Part shown: positions 46,461 to 58,786 of the stretch, piece after piece
How positions within the stretch are numbered: the first letter of the stretch is position 1
Layout of the letters: each line of letters opens with the position of its first letter
NCBI GenBank assembly: GCA_036429605.1
Contig: JAVFKD010000015.1
Span: 581,421-645,420 of the forward strand
Length of the DNA stretch: 64,000 nucleotides
Direction of reading: 5' to 3'
DNA from: Cladobotryum mycophilum
Taxonomy: Eukaryota > Ascomycota > Sordariomycetes > Hypocreales > Hypocreaceae
Made by a program: the position numbers and the translations under genes
The notes under the pieces: generated by a model
Told to the model about the DNA's origin: nothing
Seen by the model: only the letters and a program-made list of their open reading frames with translations
The model's database searches: none

Positions 46461-47200
46461 CTTGGAAGACGATGGTGGTGCGTGTGTATGCAGACGAGAC
46501 GCAAGGTTGGCTCGCGCGTCCAAGTATCCTAGTTCAACCCAAAATTATTGAAAATAAAAATTCAATAAAAATTCAATAAAAAAGCCAGGATCGAGTTCAA
46601 GATAATCCAGAGAATAATGAGATGTCATGTCTTGCAGCAAAGAACCCATGCATGAACCAACTTTCATTCGATCAAGGGGTTGAGAGAGACTCAAAGAGGC
46701 TCGCGCGCCTTCTTCCTCCCCCTTGACATGGAGGGCGGGTTGGCGATTCAGTAGGGGAAATTACTCGGCATTCCGATGAGTTTGTAATTCCTTTTTTTGG
46801 GGGGGAAGATGGAGACGAGACAAGGTATGTGCTTATTTGCAGGGGGTGGAGCAACACCTGGCATTTGTTTCAGAAGAGACGAAAGAATAAAAGACGATGC
46901 AGAACAAAGACCAATGAAAATGAATGCTTTGATGGGAAGGGAGGAGAAATATATAAATAAGTAAACGGAGGAATGTTCATAAGATGCAAGACATGGTGGT
47001 GGTGATGGTGATGGTGGCATCCCCTGACACTACATATGACATGTCCCCTGCCTATCTAGATGCACAAACTTCCCAATCTGAACTAAAAAGTCCGTACGAC
47101 AAGAAAGAAAAATGAGACAGACCACGGATACTACCAGGAAATGCCCACTTTTTACCTCGTCTAAACGAAAGAATATGAAGGCAGCAGGAGAATGCATCAG
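46461..47200. other. Upstream flank of the Gag-like gene
   Basis: It contains AATTCAATAAAA repeated in tandem at about 46559-46582, then mixed sequence. Small minus-strand frames at 46672-47020 are low-complexity. No gene recognised. Confidence 0.35.
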
Positions 47201-47365
47201 CTTTTATACCAGTTCAATACTATATTGATCATCTCACACAGCGCAAACTTGGAAACAGTGTCGATGTAGTAGCAAGTGCCGCCTTGGGACTCTCACCGGT
47301 ACGGGATATCATCTTGCATTGGAACTGACCATCTTCAGCGGAGACATCCACCTTGTTGACGACCT
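47190..47365 (-). pseudogene. Possible relic of a small cysteine-containing protein
   Basis: On the minus strand, after a TAG at 47365-47363, a frame reads VVNKVDVSAEDGQFQCKMIS then RTG. It then loses register at a GAGAG stretch, and the continuation in another frame reads ESQGGTCYYIDTVSKFALC before a stop. Removing the duplicated GA dinucleotide would make one coherent stretch. The coherence across the break suggests a decayed or mis-assembled exon. No upstream exon with signal peptide was found and I do not recognise the family. Confidence 0.22.
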
Positions 47366-48802
47366 ATCATGAGGGGGGGCTTTTCTTGACTGTGATGGGG
47401 CAGAAACAAAGCCCAAATCCATAAACTGCATGACTTCATTTCCCCATCACTCGGCGTCTTCATCCTGCACATCGTTATCAAAGGGGGCTACTTCAGAATT
47501 CACCATATTTCTGCGTTGATGCCCAATATCATAGACTACCCCTCATCACTGTTCCCCCTCTCTCCCCGGAAATCGCTGGGGATCTCGGCCCCTTGGGTCC
47601 CCCTCATGTCATGTCTCGCCTGCGGATCTAGTGATGCCCGCCCACTATGCGAACCAATGAGGGATGTACCTTATTTGGCTAGGAACATCGAGTGGATGAA
47701 GAAATGCAGTGGGAATAAGTAGACCGTAGACATTGGCGAGTTATCTTGATTGGCTTATAGAAGCTCCCACCCCGTCATGTAAAAAGTCCCGTATATCGGG
47801 GTCCTTGTCAGGTTAGAAAGTGTCTAAAGACACACCCGTCAATACTATGAGATAACATATTTCCCTTCGCCTATCCTTTTTTGCTTTACACCTTTCATCT
47901 ATGACAGTTTATATGCATCCCATCAAATCTTCCATGCAAACAACCAAGGTCTCACTCAACAAGACAAGGAGTAGCGGTGTTGATCGCCTTTGTCGGGTCT
48001 CGGGCCCAAATGATGCCACAGTGGAAAGGTCCTATGGGGGAAAACTTCACCAGGCCGATGTGGGCCGCATAGATTCCAAGAGTGGTCTCCCTTTTTCGGC
48101 GCTTTCTATTTCGAGATGAATGTCCTGATGGTGTAGACGACAGTAACTTGTGCAGTTGGTTCTGCATGGAGCTCAAGCTGCGTCGTTGGGGAGGCGTACT
48201 GGTGACTTGGTGTTCGTATAGCTTCCTCCGGTCCACCTCTCCCACCGCCATGCTACCTCTCATGCTCCCCGCGAGTCATACAATAGCTTCGACCACTAAT
48301 ATCGCCGCGTCTGGTGGATACACTCTTTGCCCCATCGTACGCATTGCGGTAGGCCTCGTTGACTCCGAGTATAAGTCGTTTGGTCCCACATATATCCCAC
48401 CACTCGTCTAGATGACCACTTGAAGATGGTTCACTTGCTATTGGCGGTTGACCTAGCCTACTAGACAAAGCCATGGCGAGATTTATGGTGGATACAGTTG
48501 TCTAACAAAAGTCTACGCTCACTCCTCCTTCAACCACCGTAGATCCATGTGCCTAAACACTTGTCGCCTCGTTGTATGATGGAGAGAAAACCTTGAAGTA
48601 GATCATGTACAATGAGGTGACAAAAGTCCGCGCTCATAGACCCGCGGTAGTGTTAGGGAAGAGTGACCGTAGACCTTTGTTATATAACTGTAGTAATGAT
48701 AGTTTCAAGAAATGGGAGATTCTCACGCTCAGTATTCTACAGACCCTCGACCTATCCAAATACCCAACTAGACAAATCAAAAGTTCCTCTCATCCACGTA
48801 CA
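47366..48802. other. Intergenic, no supported gene
   Basis: About 1.4 kb with only short conflicting frames (for example 47952-48263 minus and 48082-48411 plus). The 3' end of the DUF5071 gene lies at the right border. Confidence 0.4.
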
Positions 48803-49690
48803 TCATATAGTTTCAACCCCTTTTGCTTTCAAAACAGTCCACAAGTGAAGCTTCCTCATACACGACTTTGCAACCTCCACCATCTCCTCCGTAGGCTCAT
48901 CCCTCGCCTCCCCATACTTCTCAATCAACCCCTCAAGCTGAGGCCTCAGACCTTCCCACAACGGCCACACCGGGACCTTGTTCTGCAAAAACTCCAAAAT
49001 GCGCATCAGCCACTCCACGTCATCCGTGTCGGACGATAGCACATCCCGGATGGGCTCCACCGTTGCCTCGGGAAAGCGGGCGAGCTGCTCGACGCAAGGC
49101 GTGTAAGGGGGCCAATTTATATCAGCCAGCCACGAGAGCAGGTCCGGAACGTGGGGTTTCATTTGCTCGGCCGAGTGTACGCGCTCCGTCAGGCTACGGA
49201 TCGCCACATCATCAGCCTTGTGTTTTGGCGCCCATGCCAGATCCGGACTGTCCACGAAGAGAATCAGATCCTTGGCATACGCGATGAGGGACGAGATGGT
49301 GAGATCCTGTGGACAGCCCTCATTTGGATCTCTGTTGGCGAGTGTTTGCAAGGCTTGTCGGTAGTGGCTTAGGGATTGGAGTGGGAGTGTGCCAATAATA
49401 TCTCCGAGAACGATCCAAGCAAGATGAAAGTCTTGGCTGGTCTTGATGGGGTTTATGATGGCCGATGAGAGTACTGCAATAGTAGGAGGTTCGGCGGAAC
49501 GGCTAATGATGATGTTGGTAGTTGCTTGAGCAGCGCCTTCGTCTCCCTCAACCGATTCGGGCCCAAGACGTTTGCTCAGACGTAGGAGAAGCGAGGGCAC
49601 CAGAGCAGCAAAGCCCGCTGCGTCACAGCTCTCAATCTCCTCGTTATCCGGCAGTTTGCCAACACGATCATCTCGATGCGCCATTTTCAT
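48803..49690 (-). CDS. DUF5071 domain protein
   Basis: A single exon of 295 aa from the ATG at 49690 (MKMAHRDDRVG). An in-frame ATG at 49933 would add 81 His/Arg-rich residues and is judged less likely. The N-terminal two-thirds is alpha-helical with no recognised domain (DFHLAWIVLGDIIGTLPLQS, ISSLIAYAKDLILFVDSP). The C terminus, from about residue 185, matches the DUF5071 pattern: MKPHVPDLLSWLADINWPPY, then PIRDVLSSDTDDVEWLMRIL and a Cys-Met-Arg-Lys-Leu-type ending. DUF5071 occurs in bacteria and fungi without an assigned role. No signal peptide or TM segment was found. The protein is probably cytosolic. Confidence 0.8.
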   Translation of the reverse strand: MKMAHRDDRVGKLPDNEEIESCDAAGFAALVPSLLLRLSKRLGPESVEGDEGAAQATTNIIISRSAEPPTIAVLSSAIINPIKTSQDFHLAWIVLGDIIGTLPLQSLSHYRQALQTLANRDPNEGCPQDLTISSLIAYAKDLILFVDSPDLAWAPKHKADDVAIRSLTERVHSAEQMKPHVPDLLSWLADINWPPYTPCVEQLARFPEATVEPIRDVLSSDTDDVEWLMRILEFLQNKVPVWPLWEGLRPQLEGLIEKYGEARDEPTEEMVEVAKSCMRKLHLWTVLKAKGVETI

Positions 49691-52600
49691 ACAGAAAACT
49701 CGTCGAAATGGCCTTTTCTGTTGTAGTTGTGTAGTCAGGCCCGGTCGTTCAACCCAGGGACGAATTGACCGCCGCAGATGAAAATGGCGAGGCACAGCCC
49801 CAATCGTGCCAATTTGGGGCTTGGAAGATGCAGAGCTGAAATGACTCAGACAGGAGCCGATTGCGCAGTGAAATGGTATATGGCGATAGAAATGGCGGCA
49901 GATGATATGAGGTGATTGGCGATGCATAGACATGGTGTGCAGTACAAGTTGTAGAGGGGGAGAAATATGGAGATGATATTCACAGAGTAGTAGAATGCTT
50001 GGACGGTCTGACACATCCGCTTGTTCCTGTAATTTCTCCTCCTATCTTATGATGTCATGTTCAAAGTATCGGATGAATATCGTTATTTTTCAGAGCCGCA
50101 AGAAGATTCATCAATCATCGCCCTACCTACACACTGAGTTTCCATAATGCCCCATCTACCAAGGATAGATAGACAGTGCGAGATTACAGTGCGCAATGTG
50201 CACTCACACATGAGGTCACCAATACCAGCCTCCTGATACCATCTCCCGACGGCAAATATGAGTAGTAGAGACAGTCAATCCATCTTCAAATACGTAGTGA
50301 AACGTCTCTACCCTCGCCAAAAAAAAAAAAAAAAGGGGAAACACTCTGCCCAATTAATTATCATTCTATATCTAAAACATTCAGACCGTAGGAGCTCGTT
50401 CCTCATGCTACCACTTGACAGACGTACTGACAGAACAAGACCAGCAGGGCAGTTCCATATGTATGAAACACATCATCAAACCATCTTCATATCGTAACTG
50501 AGTTACTGTAAAATAATGTTTAGCATCTCCCCAACAATATATACAGACATCCCTAGTTGCGATTCCTATTCATTCGCTAATAGAAAGCATCTAGGCGATG
50601 ATGACAAGGACAAGCTTCCAGTGTTAACCTTTTCACGATCCCATCTCCAACTTTTAAATCCCTCGCCCGTTGGATTCACATGATATCCCCCTTTCGTCTT
50701 CTCTCCCATCTCTCCTAGGTTGGACTGGAACAGTTATCGGTACGCTCCACATCTAGCATGCTTACACCGTAAAAGATTCTTCATCCCGCATAAAACGGTT
50801 CAGTGCTAGATGGCAGTTAAAACTCAAGAGAATGAACATCGCCAACCACAACCCGGTAGGAAAGCCACGAAACAACAGATCACGCATAAAAAGGCCAGTT
50901 CCCTAGGTGGCAAGGTATCCTAAAACCAGGGTGGAAGGAAGAAAGTTCGGATCTCGATATTACATGATAGTAGCCCATGGTTCGTAAGATAAACAAGGTT
51001 CAAGAACTTATAGTTATAAGTCAGGGGATGATAACGTGGATGAATTATGGACACGGACCAGAAAATGAATCATATCATCGTCAAGAGACAGTTGTTAGGG
51101 CTATGTGAACCCCAAAGACACAATGGGGAAACATACAAATTCTTGATGAGTACATTACAATACATACAAGGGCCGACTGTGTAAGCTGCGTTAAATTGAG
51201 ACAAGAAGATATATTCGCAACGTGTCGTATATAGTGGGTAATATTGCCATATTCCAACTCATCAAAGGCGGATATGCACAACAATAAGGGTTGACTAAAC
51301 AAACAACTCTAAATATCCAATGAAAGTCATATCCCAATTTAATCTTCCTCCTGTTGGCCTGATTGGACCGCCAAACTGGCATTAGCACTTGCAGTTCAGA
51401 TAGCCCATGAACACTTCATCGTCCTAGAGTGGATATCCATGGTGTAATTAAATCTACAAACGACGTCTGTTGTCCATGTAAGAAATCCAGGGCCAACCCT
51501 ACCAGGTGGACTCGGCCCGGTTGAAGATCCGGGGAACCTTGAACTTGTCCGCTGGAGACTGGTGATCATCCGGGACATGGCCCGAAAAGCCGGCGCATGG
51601 TCATGCCTCTCAACCCGGCTCTCAGGAAAAGGCGACGTTGATCAGAATGGTCAGGAGTAATCGGTGGCAGAATAACAGCTAGTGCAGTCGTTCCCTAAAA
51701 CGGCAACTTAAAAACAATGCTTTCATTGAGGCCCGATCTAGCAGCAAGGCGCTCGCTTCGCAACGCCGGTATGATTCTCACCCCAATAAGAGGAGCTGAC
51801 GGTTGGCTCATATGAAGAGTTACCGACAACGACCGTTACCATCAAGATGACTAGGGTCCCTTATCTCATCACATCAGTCAACTAGTGAGAAGAGAGAAAC
51901 AGCCGGTGGGATACTAGCAACGGCGTGGCGTTTAATCCATGTTCTAGTCGGAATCGAGACGGCACAAGCAGATTTAAAGGCGTCGTTAGACTGACGACGG
52001 GAAGCTGTGACGTCGTCACGGTGCAAGGTGCCCCTAAAGTGCACGCATGCGATGTGCTTAGCGTGCAGTTGTTGTGTCTGTGTATAATGCACCCACAAAA
52101 CATGCGATTGCAATGAATTAGGGTATTCGCGCAAACTGTTTGGGATGAGAAGGTTTCGCTACGAGAACCGTTATGGGCAGCAACTCTTCTGGTCATGCTG
52201 ATAGGCTAGACCTGGGCCAAGATACGGTTCGGAACTGTCTGATCTGAGCACCGGAGCGGCCGCGCGCCGGGGGGCAGTGGGTCGATACAACTGTGATGAT
52301 TATGCGTTGGACCCTCAGTTGATCTATCTGTTTTGACAAGATATTTTATCTCTCATCACGCTCGACTGCGGCCCAGGTGGGTTATGGTGTCTTATTTTTT
52401 TCTCCCTCTTTAAATTATACCCGACATATTGCCCTTGATTGAGTGGCTCTCGAGGTTCTTTGCAGCGTGTTTTGTTGGCCTATCCTGAAAATAATTGGGC
52501 ACGAGAAGTTTGTTAGTGCTGCCATGTTCCCTTCGTTGGAGCCATTTTGGCACATTGAAAAGAAGGAATCCGTTTGGACGAGGGGTTTTGTTGGGTCCGC

Positions 52601-55131
52601 CGATCATCGCCTACTTGAGAGAGAGGGAATAGTGTGCAAGTCAGCTCTAATATGTAGGTAGCGAGTCTAGAACATTGGTAGCGGGATGAATGACATGCCG
52701 AGTCAGTTTCTCGTCATGAGGGGCGGTTAAACAAGAAACGGATAGTTTTTTCCCTTCTTCTCATAGCTGCCAAGTCCTCGTAGGAGAAGGATGGAAGATT
52801 CTGATGGACTGGAATACATTCCCCCTTGTTACGAGACTTGCTCGTATTGCGAGAGGTGAAGTTTTATATAGAAGGCACATGGACAGATTATGGAGCACAG
52901 ATGTCGCCTTGAATAGGGTCTGACGCCATGCGTCTGAGCGCGTGGGATCGTGTGCGGAATGGCGTTTAGACAGTAGCAAAGTAGGTACATAGCCGCCTGA
53001 TCCGGAGGGCCGAAGGGGCCCCATTCTGGTAACCTGGTTACATTCTAGGTTTGAGGGAGCAATTGACCACGCGCACGTTGAAACCGAAGTTGTTGGCTCC
53101 GTAACGTAAATTGTGTTTGGACTGAAAGCATTAGTTGGTCTCTCGTTCTTCCTCGTCCATTCCCTCCAGGCTATGTTGCCGAACCATGTCCGTAACCAAC
53201 ATAGCCGAAACTCCTCGTTTGATTAATATTCTCAGTTGACTGCCTGGTTGAGAGTTCAAGGTTGGTAGCACAACAGCCAAGAAGAGCGTCGGCTCAGAGA
53301 CTCGGGCGTCTGCTTTGTAAGGGGGAGGGGATCAAACTGGCAGCCACTTGGGCAGATTGTGAGACCAGGCTTGTCGGTGGCTGGTGAAACCCGCAAGCCT
53401 AACGTATAGAGTACAAGCTCTGTGGAGCGGGAATGAAAAAAAAATGAAAAAATGAAAAAGAAAATGTGGAGGTGGTGCAGGTGGTGCAGTAGGTGGTGCG
53501 TCGTGCAACGAGACGAGGGCTTGATGTGATGGCTGGAGGGAGGGGAGGGAATAAGAGGAGGCAAGGAGACGATGGAGTTCAGACGGTGCGGTGCGGTGCG
53601 GAATCTAGAATCTACCAAGGGGCACGTTTGGGGTGGAGGGTGATGTAACCACCTTCCGCCTTTTTTTAGGACCCCTGCAGAAGGTGCAGCCAAAGACGTA
53701 ATGGCGGGTACCCGTGCTCCGTTCCTACCTTGCCCACACTGGAAGAGAGAAAGAAGAGAGGAGGAGGTACGTACCAGCCAACCAGCCAACAAGTCTCACG
53801 GGAGGATTCAATTAAGCATGGTGAGAGTTTTTTTTTTTTTTTTTCTTTTAAAAAAAATCATAATAATAAAATAAAAAAATCCTACACCTTTTCCGATCAG
53901 CAAGGTTTTACTATAATGACCGTAAATTGGTCATCAATGAGCTAGAAAGTCTCGGAGTGTTGAGGGTCGAGTCTGGCCCATGCAGTTTCATCATGATTTG
54001 TTTCATCAGGGTCCCATCAACGTAATCTTTGTAAAGTATGTACTATATATAATATACATTCCCATCACACCGGTATGCGACAATCTAACAGCAATCATGT
54101 AGTCTGTACCCCTCTCTCCGATATTATGGTAGTTCCTCTCAGCGCCATGTTAATAGCTCTTTGCTCGCTTGTGACTATGACATCCATGGAGAAGAGAAGC
54201 CCCTCAATTTGCGTGTAGTGTAGGAGGTAGTCTTCAGGTCGTCACCGAGAGATGAGAAGGATTGGTGGCTAGCAGTAGGTACTACTTACTAGGTACTCCG
54301 TACAGATAGCTAGTACTAGGTAGTAATGGATGGTATGGATGATAAATTCACCAAAAAATAATTCCTTCTCTATATATATACCTATGTATATATGGCTTAC
54401 CAAGGCGCCATGTACTAAACAGCGCAAATCACTACTGTATCCAATCCAAAACCAATGTGGTTGTACAAAACATATGTCTTTACACACAAAACAACATCTG
54501 TGCGCCCACCTCATGCAGCAGCTGCACATTTCCCCTCCATCCATCCTCCTCCATGACCGTAACCATGTCTAGGTAGGTATAGTACTTGTATGTCTACGAG
54601 GTATCTCATATCTCACATCGCATGTCCATGTTCATGTTCATGTCCATATCCATGTCCATGGCCCTGTCAATGCCAATTGTCCACCACCAGTAGCAGCTCT
54701 AAAGACAGGGCCCAAGAGGGATTCCAGGGACTCCCCTCTGCTCCCCTCTGCTCCCCCTCTCCTCCCCCTACGTGATGCGTGAGAAAAGTAAACCCCACCA
54801 CAAAGAAGCGGCCCGCTGTGACAAAGAAAAGACGTTGCAGTTGCTGCCCCTCCCCCCACCTCTCCCCCCCCCCATAAGCCCCTAATAAACAAACTCCAAG
54901 ACAGCCAAAGACACACACACAGTCCGTCCTGGAGCTTGCGGCCCTTGCTGCCTTACATGTACTGGGTACTTCCTGGTAGCGCTGTTTAGCGTGGTCGTAG
55001 TGGCTGCTGTCTTTGGACCAGTGACAACAACCATCCAACTCTTGCGTCACTCTTTTGCTCTCACCATTCGATTCGTCTCTCTTGCTGCCTCCTTCTCGTC
55101 CGAGTTGGGTTGTCTGTTCAGTTAGTGAGTA

Positions 55132-55175
55132 AGGAGGAGGAGGAGGAGGAGGAGGAGGAGGAGGAGGAGGAGGAG
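55132..55175. repeat. (AGG)14 trinucleotide microsatellite
   Basis: An uninterrupted AGG/GGA run of about 44 nt. On the opposite strand it could be read as Pro-rich, but no gene supports this. Confidence 0.9.
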
Positions 55176-55321
55176 AAGCAGAAGAAAGAAGGAAAATTAA
55201 ATGAAGAATAATTAATCCCCAATTATATTCCTCCCTCATATGTATTTCCACTCTCTTCTTCTTCCTAGGACCTACGCGCGAATAAACAGGGGGCATCACT
55301 ACACCACTCACTATAGCAATC

Positions 55322-55350
55322 AATCAATCCATCCATCCATCCATCCATCA
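55322..55350. repeat. CAAT/CCAT tetranucleotide repeat
   Basis: AATC units followed by ATCC units in tandem, about 29 nt, in the presumed upstream region of ypd1. Confidence 0.75.
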
Positions 55351-56558
55351 ACCAACCTATAGTAGATTTTTGTGCCTTCCCACTTCCATCCTATCCTATC
55401 ATCTCCAATCTCCATATCTTCCGTCACCGTCACCGTCTCCTTCACCCTCATTCTTCAACCTCTTTTTTTCTTTCTTTTTCTTCATCTTTTTCTTTGCTCC
55501 ATACCTACCAAGTACTCTCACACACACGCACACACACACACAGATACATACATATATGTGCACACCTACTGCATAAGATTTCTGCCTTGGCGCATCATCA
55601 TCACGCATTCTGGCTGGGGTGTCTTTTTTTGGGTCTCTCTCCCTCTGTCTCTGGCTCTGCCTCCGTCTCTATCCAATCCGCCCTTTAATAAGCCGTGCCG
55701 CTTGCTAAAAAGAAATCGCTGAGCTCCATATCAGGACCACGGTCTTCTTCTGGCGGTTATTAGCGTACCAACTACCGACAGAGCTTTCTTTGCCCCTCCT
55801 CCTGCATTCCCCCTCCATCCATCCATCCCCATACTTGCAGTTTGCATCAACACCATCCCATCCCATCCCATCACATCACATCGCATCCCCTCGGCTACTC
55901 TATTTTGTTTGCTGGGCTACGTCTTTTCCTTCCTTCTTCCGACAAAAGGGTGCGCTTATCATCGTCACAAGGTAAGCATCCGCGGAACCAAGCCCACCCA
56001 CGGCACACAGACAAAACAAGAGTTACTCCGCTATCCCCGGATCTTTGAGCTTATCCCATTGCAACCGCTCACTCGCTCGCTTTTCCTGTCGTCAGCCACC
56101 GGGACCCCATCAGCCTCTTTAACCAGGGCCCCTCCTCTGATCAACCCCCTCTCGCAACATCCTTACCATACCTTGACGACCTTACCTTGCGAGCTGTCCG
56201 AAGCCGCATCGACATACATACATACATAATTACCCTTCGCCTTTTTCGGGTTGGTTTAAAAGTTTGTCCCTGCCACGCCACCTTTCAGCCTCTTAAAGTT
56301 CCCGACTGATCGGTTTCTCTCTCTCTCACTCTCTCGTCAGACAGGCAATCCCATCCTGTAGATCATCCTCTACTACTACTACAACTACTTGAGATCGTCG
56401 CTTTTCTTCCCCTCATTCTGTGGGTCGCGTTGCGTTGCCTCCTCTCAAACCGCGCTGCTCCGGATATCATCCGTCTCCACCACTCCGCGGTTTGAATATT
56501 GGCCCCTACATTGCGACAACAACGCGGGAGAAGACATTTCTTAACATCATAATTCATA

Positions 56559-57234
56559 ATGGCGCCCCCTGAAGACAAGGTCGGTATCCATTGTCACGGC
56601 TTCCTTTCTTTCTTTCTTTCTTTCTTGCTTGGTTGGTCCATTGACTGACTTGAATGTCTTCAGACTCTCGAAGAAGAGGACCCCATCAAGCTGCTGGGAG
56701 ATGGTGTCGATGTGCTTACCTTTGAGCAAATCCTCGAAATGGACGATTCCCCAGAAGATAGAGATTTCAGCAGCTCTATTGTCTTTGGATTTTTTGATCA
56801 AGCCAAGGAAACATTTGAGCAAATGGACGAAGCTTTGTAAGTATCCTAAATCTTGTCCCTCATGCGTGCTTGGTGCAAAACCCAACCTCACATCTTTGGG
56901 TTGGTTTGGTTGGTTGCCGAGTCATCAGCCATGCACATGATTTCCCAATACAATCACGGCTACTAACCACGAGGAACGTAGGGAATCCCGTGATCTCGAG
57001 AAGCTTTCCGAACTCGGCCATTTCTTGAAAGGCTCCTCTGCGACACTAGGTTTAGTGAAAATCCGAGACGGATGCGAGAAAATCCAGCGATTCGGCAAGT
57101 TAGAAAACGAAGATGGCTCTCAAATGCCCGACGAGGAGCTTTGCCTGAAACGCGTCAAGGAGGCTCTCACCGATGTCAAGGATGACTACGTGGACGTTGA
57201 GAAGTCACTCAAGAAGTTCTTTAGGGATGTTTAA
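56559..57234 (+). CDS. ypd1: Histidine-containing phosphotransfer protein YPD1/HPT-1
   Basis: Ypd1 shuttles phosphate between hybrid histidine kinases and the response regulators Ssk1/Skn7 in the osmotic and oxidative stress phosphorelay. Three exons (56559-56579, 56664-56836 and 56982-57234) with introns of 84 nt (GTCGGT...CAG) and 145 nt (GTAAGT...TAG) give 148 aa, the expected size for an HPt protein. The first exon is only 21 nt (MAPPEDK). The acceptor helix carries the phospho-site: GHFLKGSSATLGL, with His78 and Lys81-Gly82-Ser83-Ser84. The helical part before it is FEQILEMDD...FGFFDQAKETFEQMDEAL. The protein is cytosolic and nuclear. A 28-nt TTTC-type pyrimidine repeat lies in intron 1. 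Upstream DNA is strongly CT-rich, typical of a long leader. Confidence 0.96.
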
Positions 57235-58786
57235 CTGGCTTCTATATTTTGGAAAGCTGATACAAGACGCCGCTTCCTCGGCATTGCCTGCGCCACCTTT
57301 GCGGCAACTCACCAAGACAAAGAATGAAAGTACGAGAGACGATGGTTTTCGGCAGCACAAGCTCTGCGCAAAGAGAAGGATTGCAGTATACTCCGTACTT
57401 CTGCTGACTCTCCTTTTTACCATTTCTTCTGACTACCGAATCAAACCGAATTGCTTTTTTTACACCTACATAAACACACGCACACACACTCAAGCCAATT
57501 CTGACAAAGAGGGAGTCGAGAGTTGAGAGGGGGCAAAAAACAGTCGCCACCATCAACTCAAGTTGGATCTTATCGGCATTGGCCGAGGCTTTACGGTAGT
57601 CTAGAGTCTTGCGGGGTGGAGTGATCCAAGACGGTGGTTAATTTCATCCTCTTGGGGCCTTGAAATTGTTGGTCTATTCAGTGCGACGACGGGTGCATAT
57701 AGGCGATTAGAGGGCAGCGTAGAGAGATACCAACATATCCAAGCAATATTCACCATTTTAAATATCAGGACGATGTAGTCATATAAACACACACCAAGTG
57801 CACAGAAAGAAGACGGAATTTCGTATAGGCACAGATAGAAGATAGATGCTATGCTGTCTAGTTCTTATTTGATTCTGGGGACGTGGCGGTGTTGTGTGTG
57901 TGTATGTATAGGTGTGGCTGGTAATCTTTAACAGACGGGCAGTTACTCCTTACGGAACAACACTCTTTCTCTTCTCTTCTCTTCTCCTCTCTTCTCTTCT
58001 CTCCATCAACTCTAAGCGACTTTGAGAGGGGAACCCGTTCCAACCTCCTCATCTCCTCGCCTCCTCCTTTTCTCGAATTCTATCCTCCTCCAGGTACGTG
58101 GAATATTGTCGCAATCAACACATGGGTCCCGTCGACTCCCCTCCACCAATGACTCCTCATCATGACACACCTCCTTTTCCAAGACGCTCGGGATAATATC
58201 CAATAGCAGCTGGTGACGCATGTGGGCTGAAGCTTGGCTATCAAGGATTCAAGGAATTCGCCTGGAATGTCATTTCCAACTCGTATCTTATACCAATCGC
58301 ATTCGAGCATTCTAGGTTCAATCACACTTTTTGCAACATGCGTGTCACGCATCCCTGCGATTTGGGCGAGATGCTTCATCCGAGTGGATGGCACATGCTG
58401 CAGATCCATCTTCCCTTGCATTGATGTCACACGGGGAGTCTGGCTATTCCATGTGAGAAGGGAACAGACAAGCCCTGCCATGTAGCTATTACAAACAACG
58501 GGGCATGCTTGATGCAGACTATGCATTGTTAATGCTACTCTGGACATGCATGTCGATATATGGATGTCATGGTACAGCTGAGGGGAGATCACCATAGGCT
58601 ACCGTGTCCCATTCCATTCCGTCATCGTTCTATCACCTCCAGTCTCTAGAATCTCGTTTGTTGTTCCGCCGCTATAATTGGCCATGTAAGGCCCACCGTC
58701 TTGGGATCTCACCATTTATCTGGCAGATATCACCACGCAACAACAAGACCTCAACTACTCACGTGGGGGTTTTCACAGTTGCCAGA
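57235..58786. other. Intergenic region ypd1 / 2H-phosphoesterase gene
   Basis: About 1.55 kb. A minus-strand open frame at 58080-58595 (171 codons) and another at 58012-58221 in a different frame look partly protein-like but match no family. They overlap the promoter of the next gene. A TCTCT-type run lies at about 57961-58001. No firm gene. Confidence 0.35.

Larger units (their letters stand above)
49691..56558. other. 6.9-kb gene desert upstream of ypd1
   Basis: No frame in this stretch resembles a protein of known family. 50.1-53.2 kb is mixed unique sequence. 53.4-56.5 kb is progressively CT- and CA-rich on the plus strand, with many simple repeats (AGG array, CCAT array, T-runs), as expected for a long promoter and 5' leader of ypd1. 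TATA-like AT-rich spots occur near 54.05 and 54.37 kb. Non-coding transcripts cannot be judged from sequence. Confidence 0.45.

Noticed and set aside
44076..47200. LTRs or a pol region belonging to the Gag-like gene
   Set aside because: I looked for direct repeats on both flanks and for reverse transcriptase, integrase or protease motifs and found none.
49691..49933. An 81-residue N-terminal extension of the DUF5071 protein
   Set aside because: The extension is His/Arg/Ser-rich with leader-like base composition and lacks domain features. The ATG at 49690 is preferred, though a transit peptide cannot be excluded.
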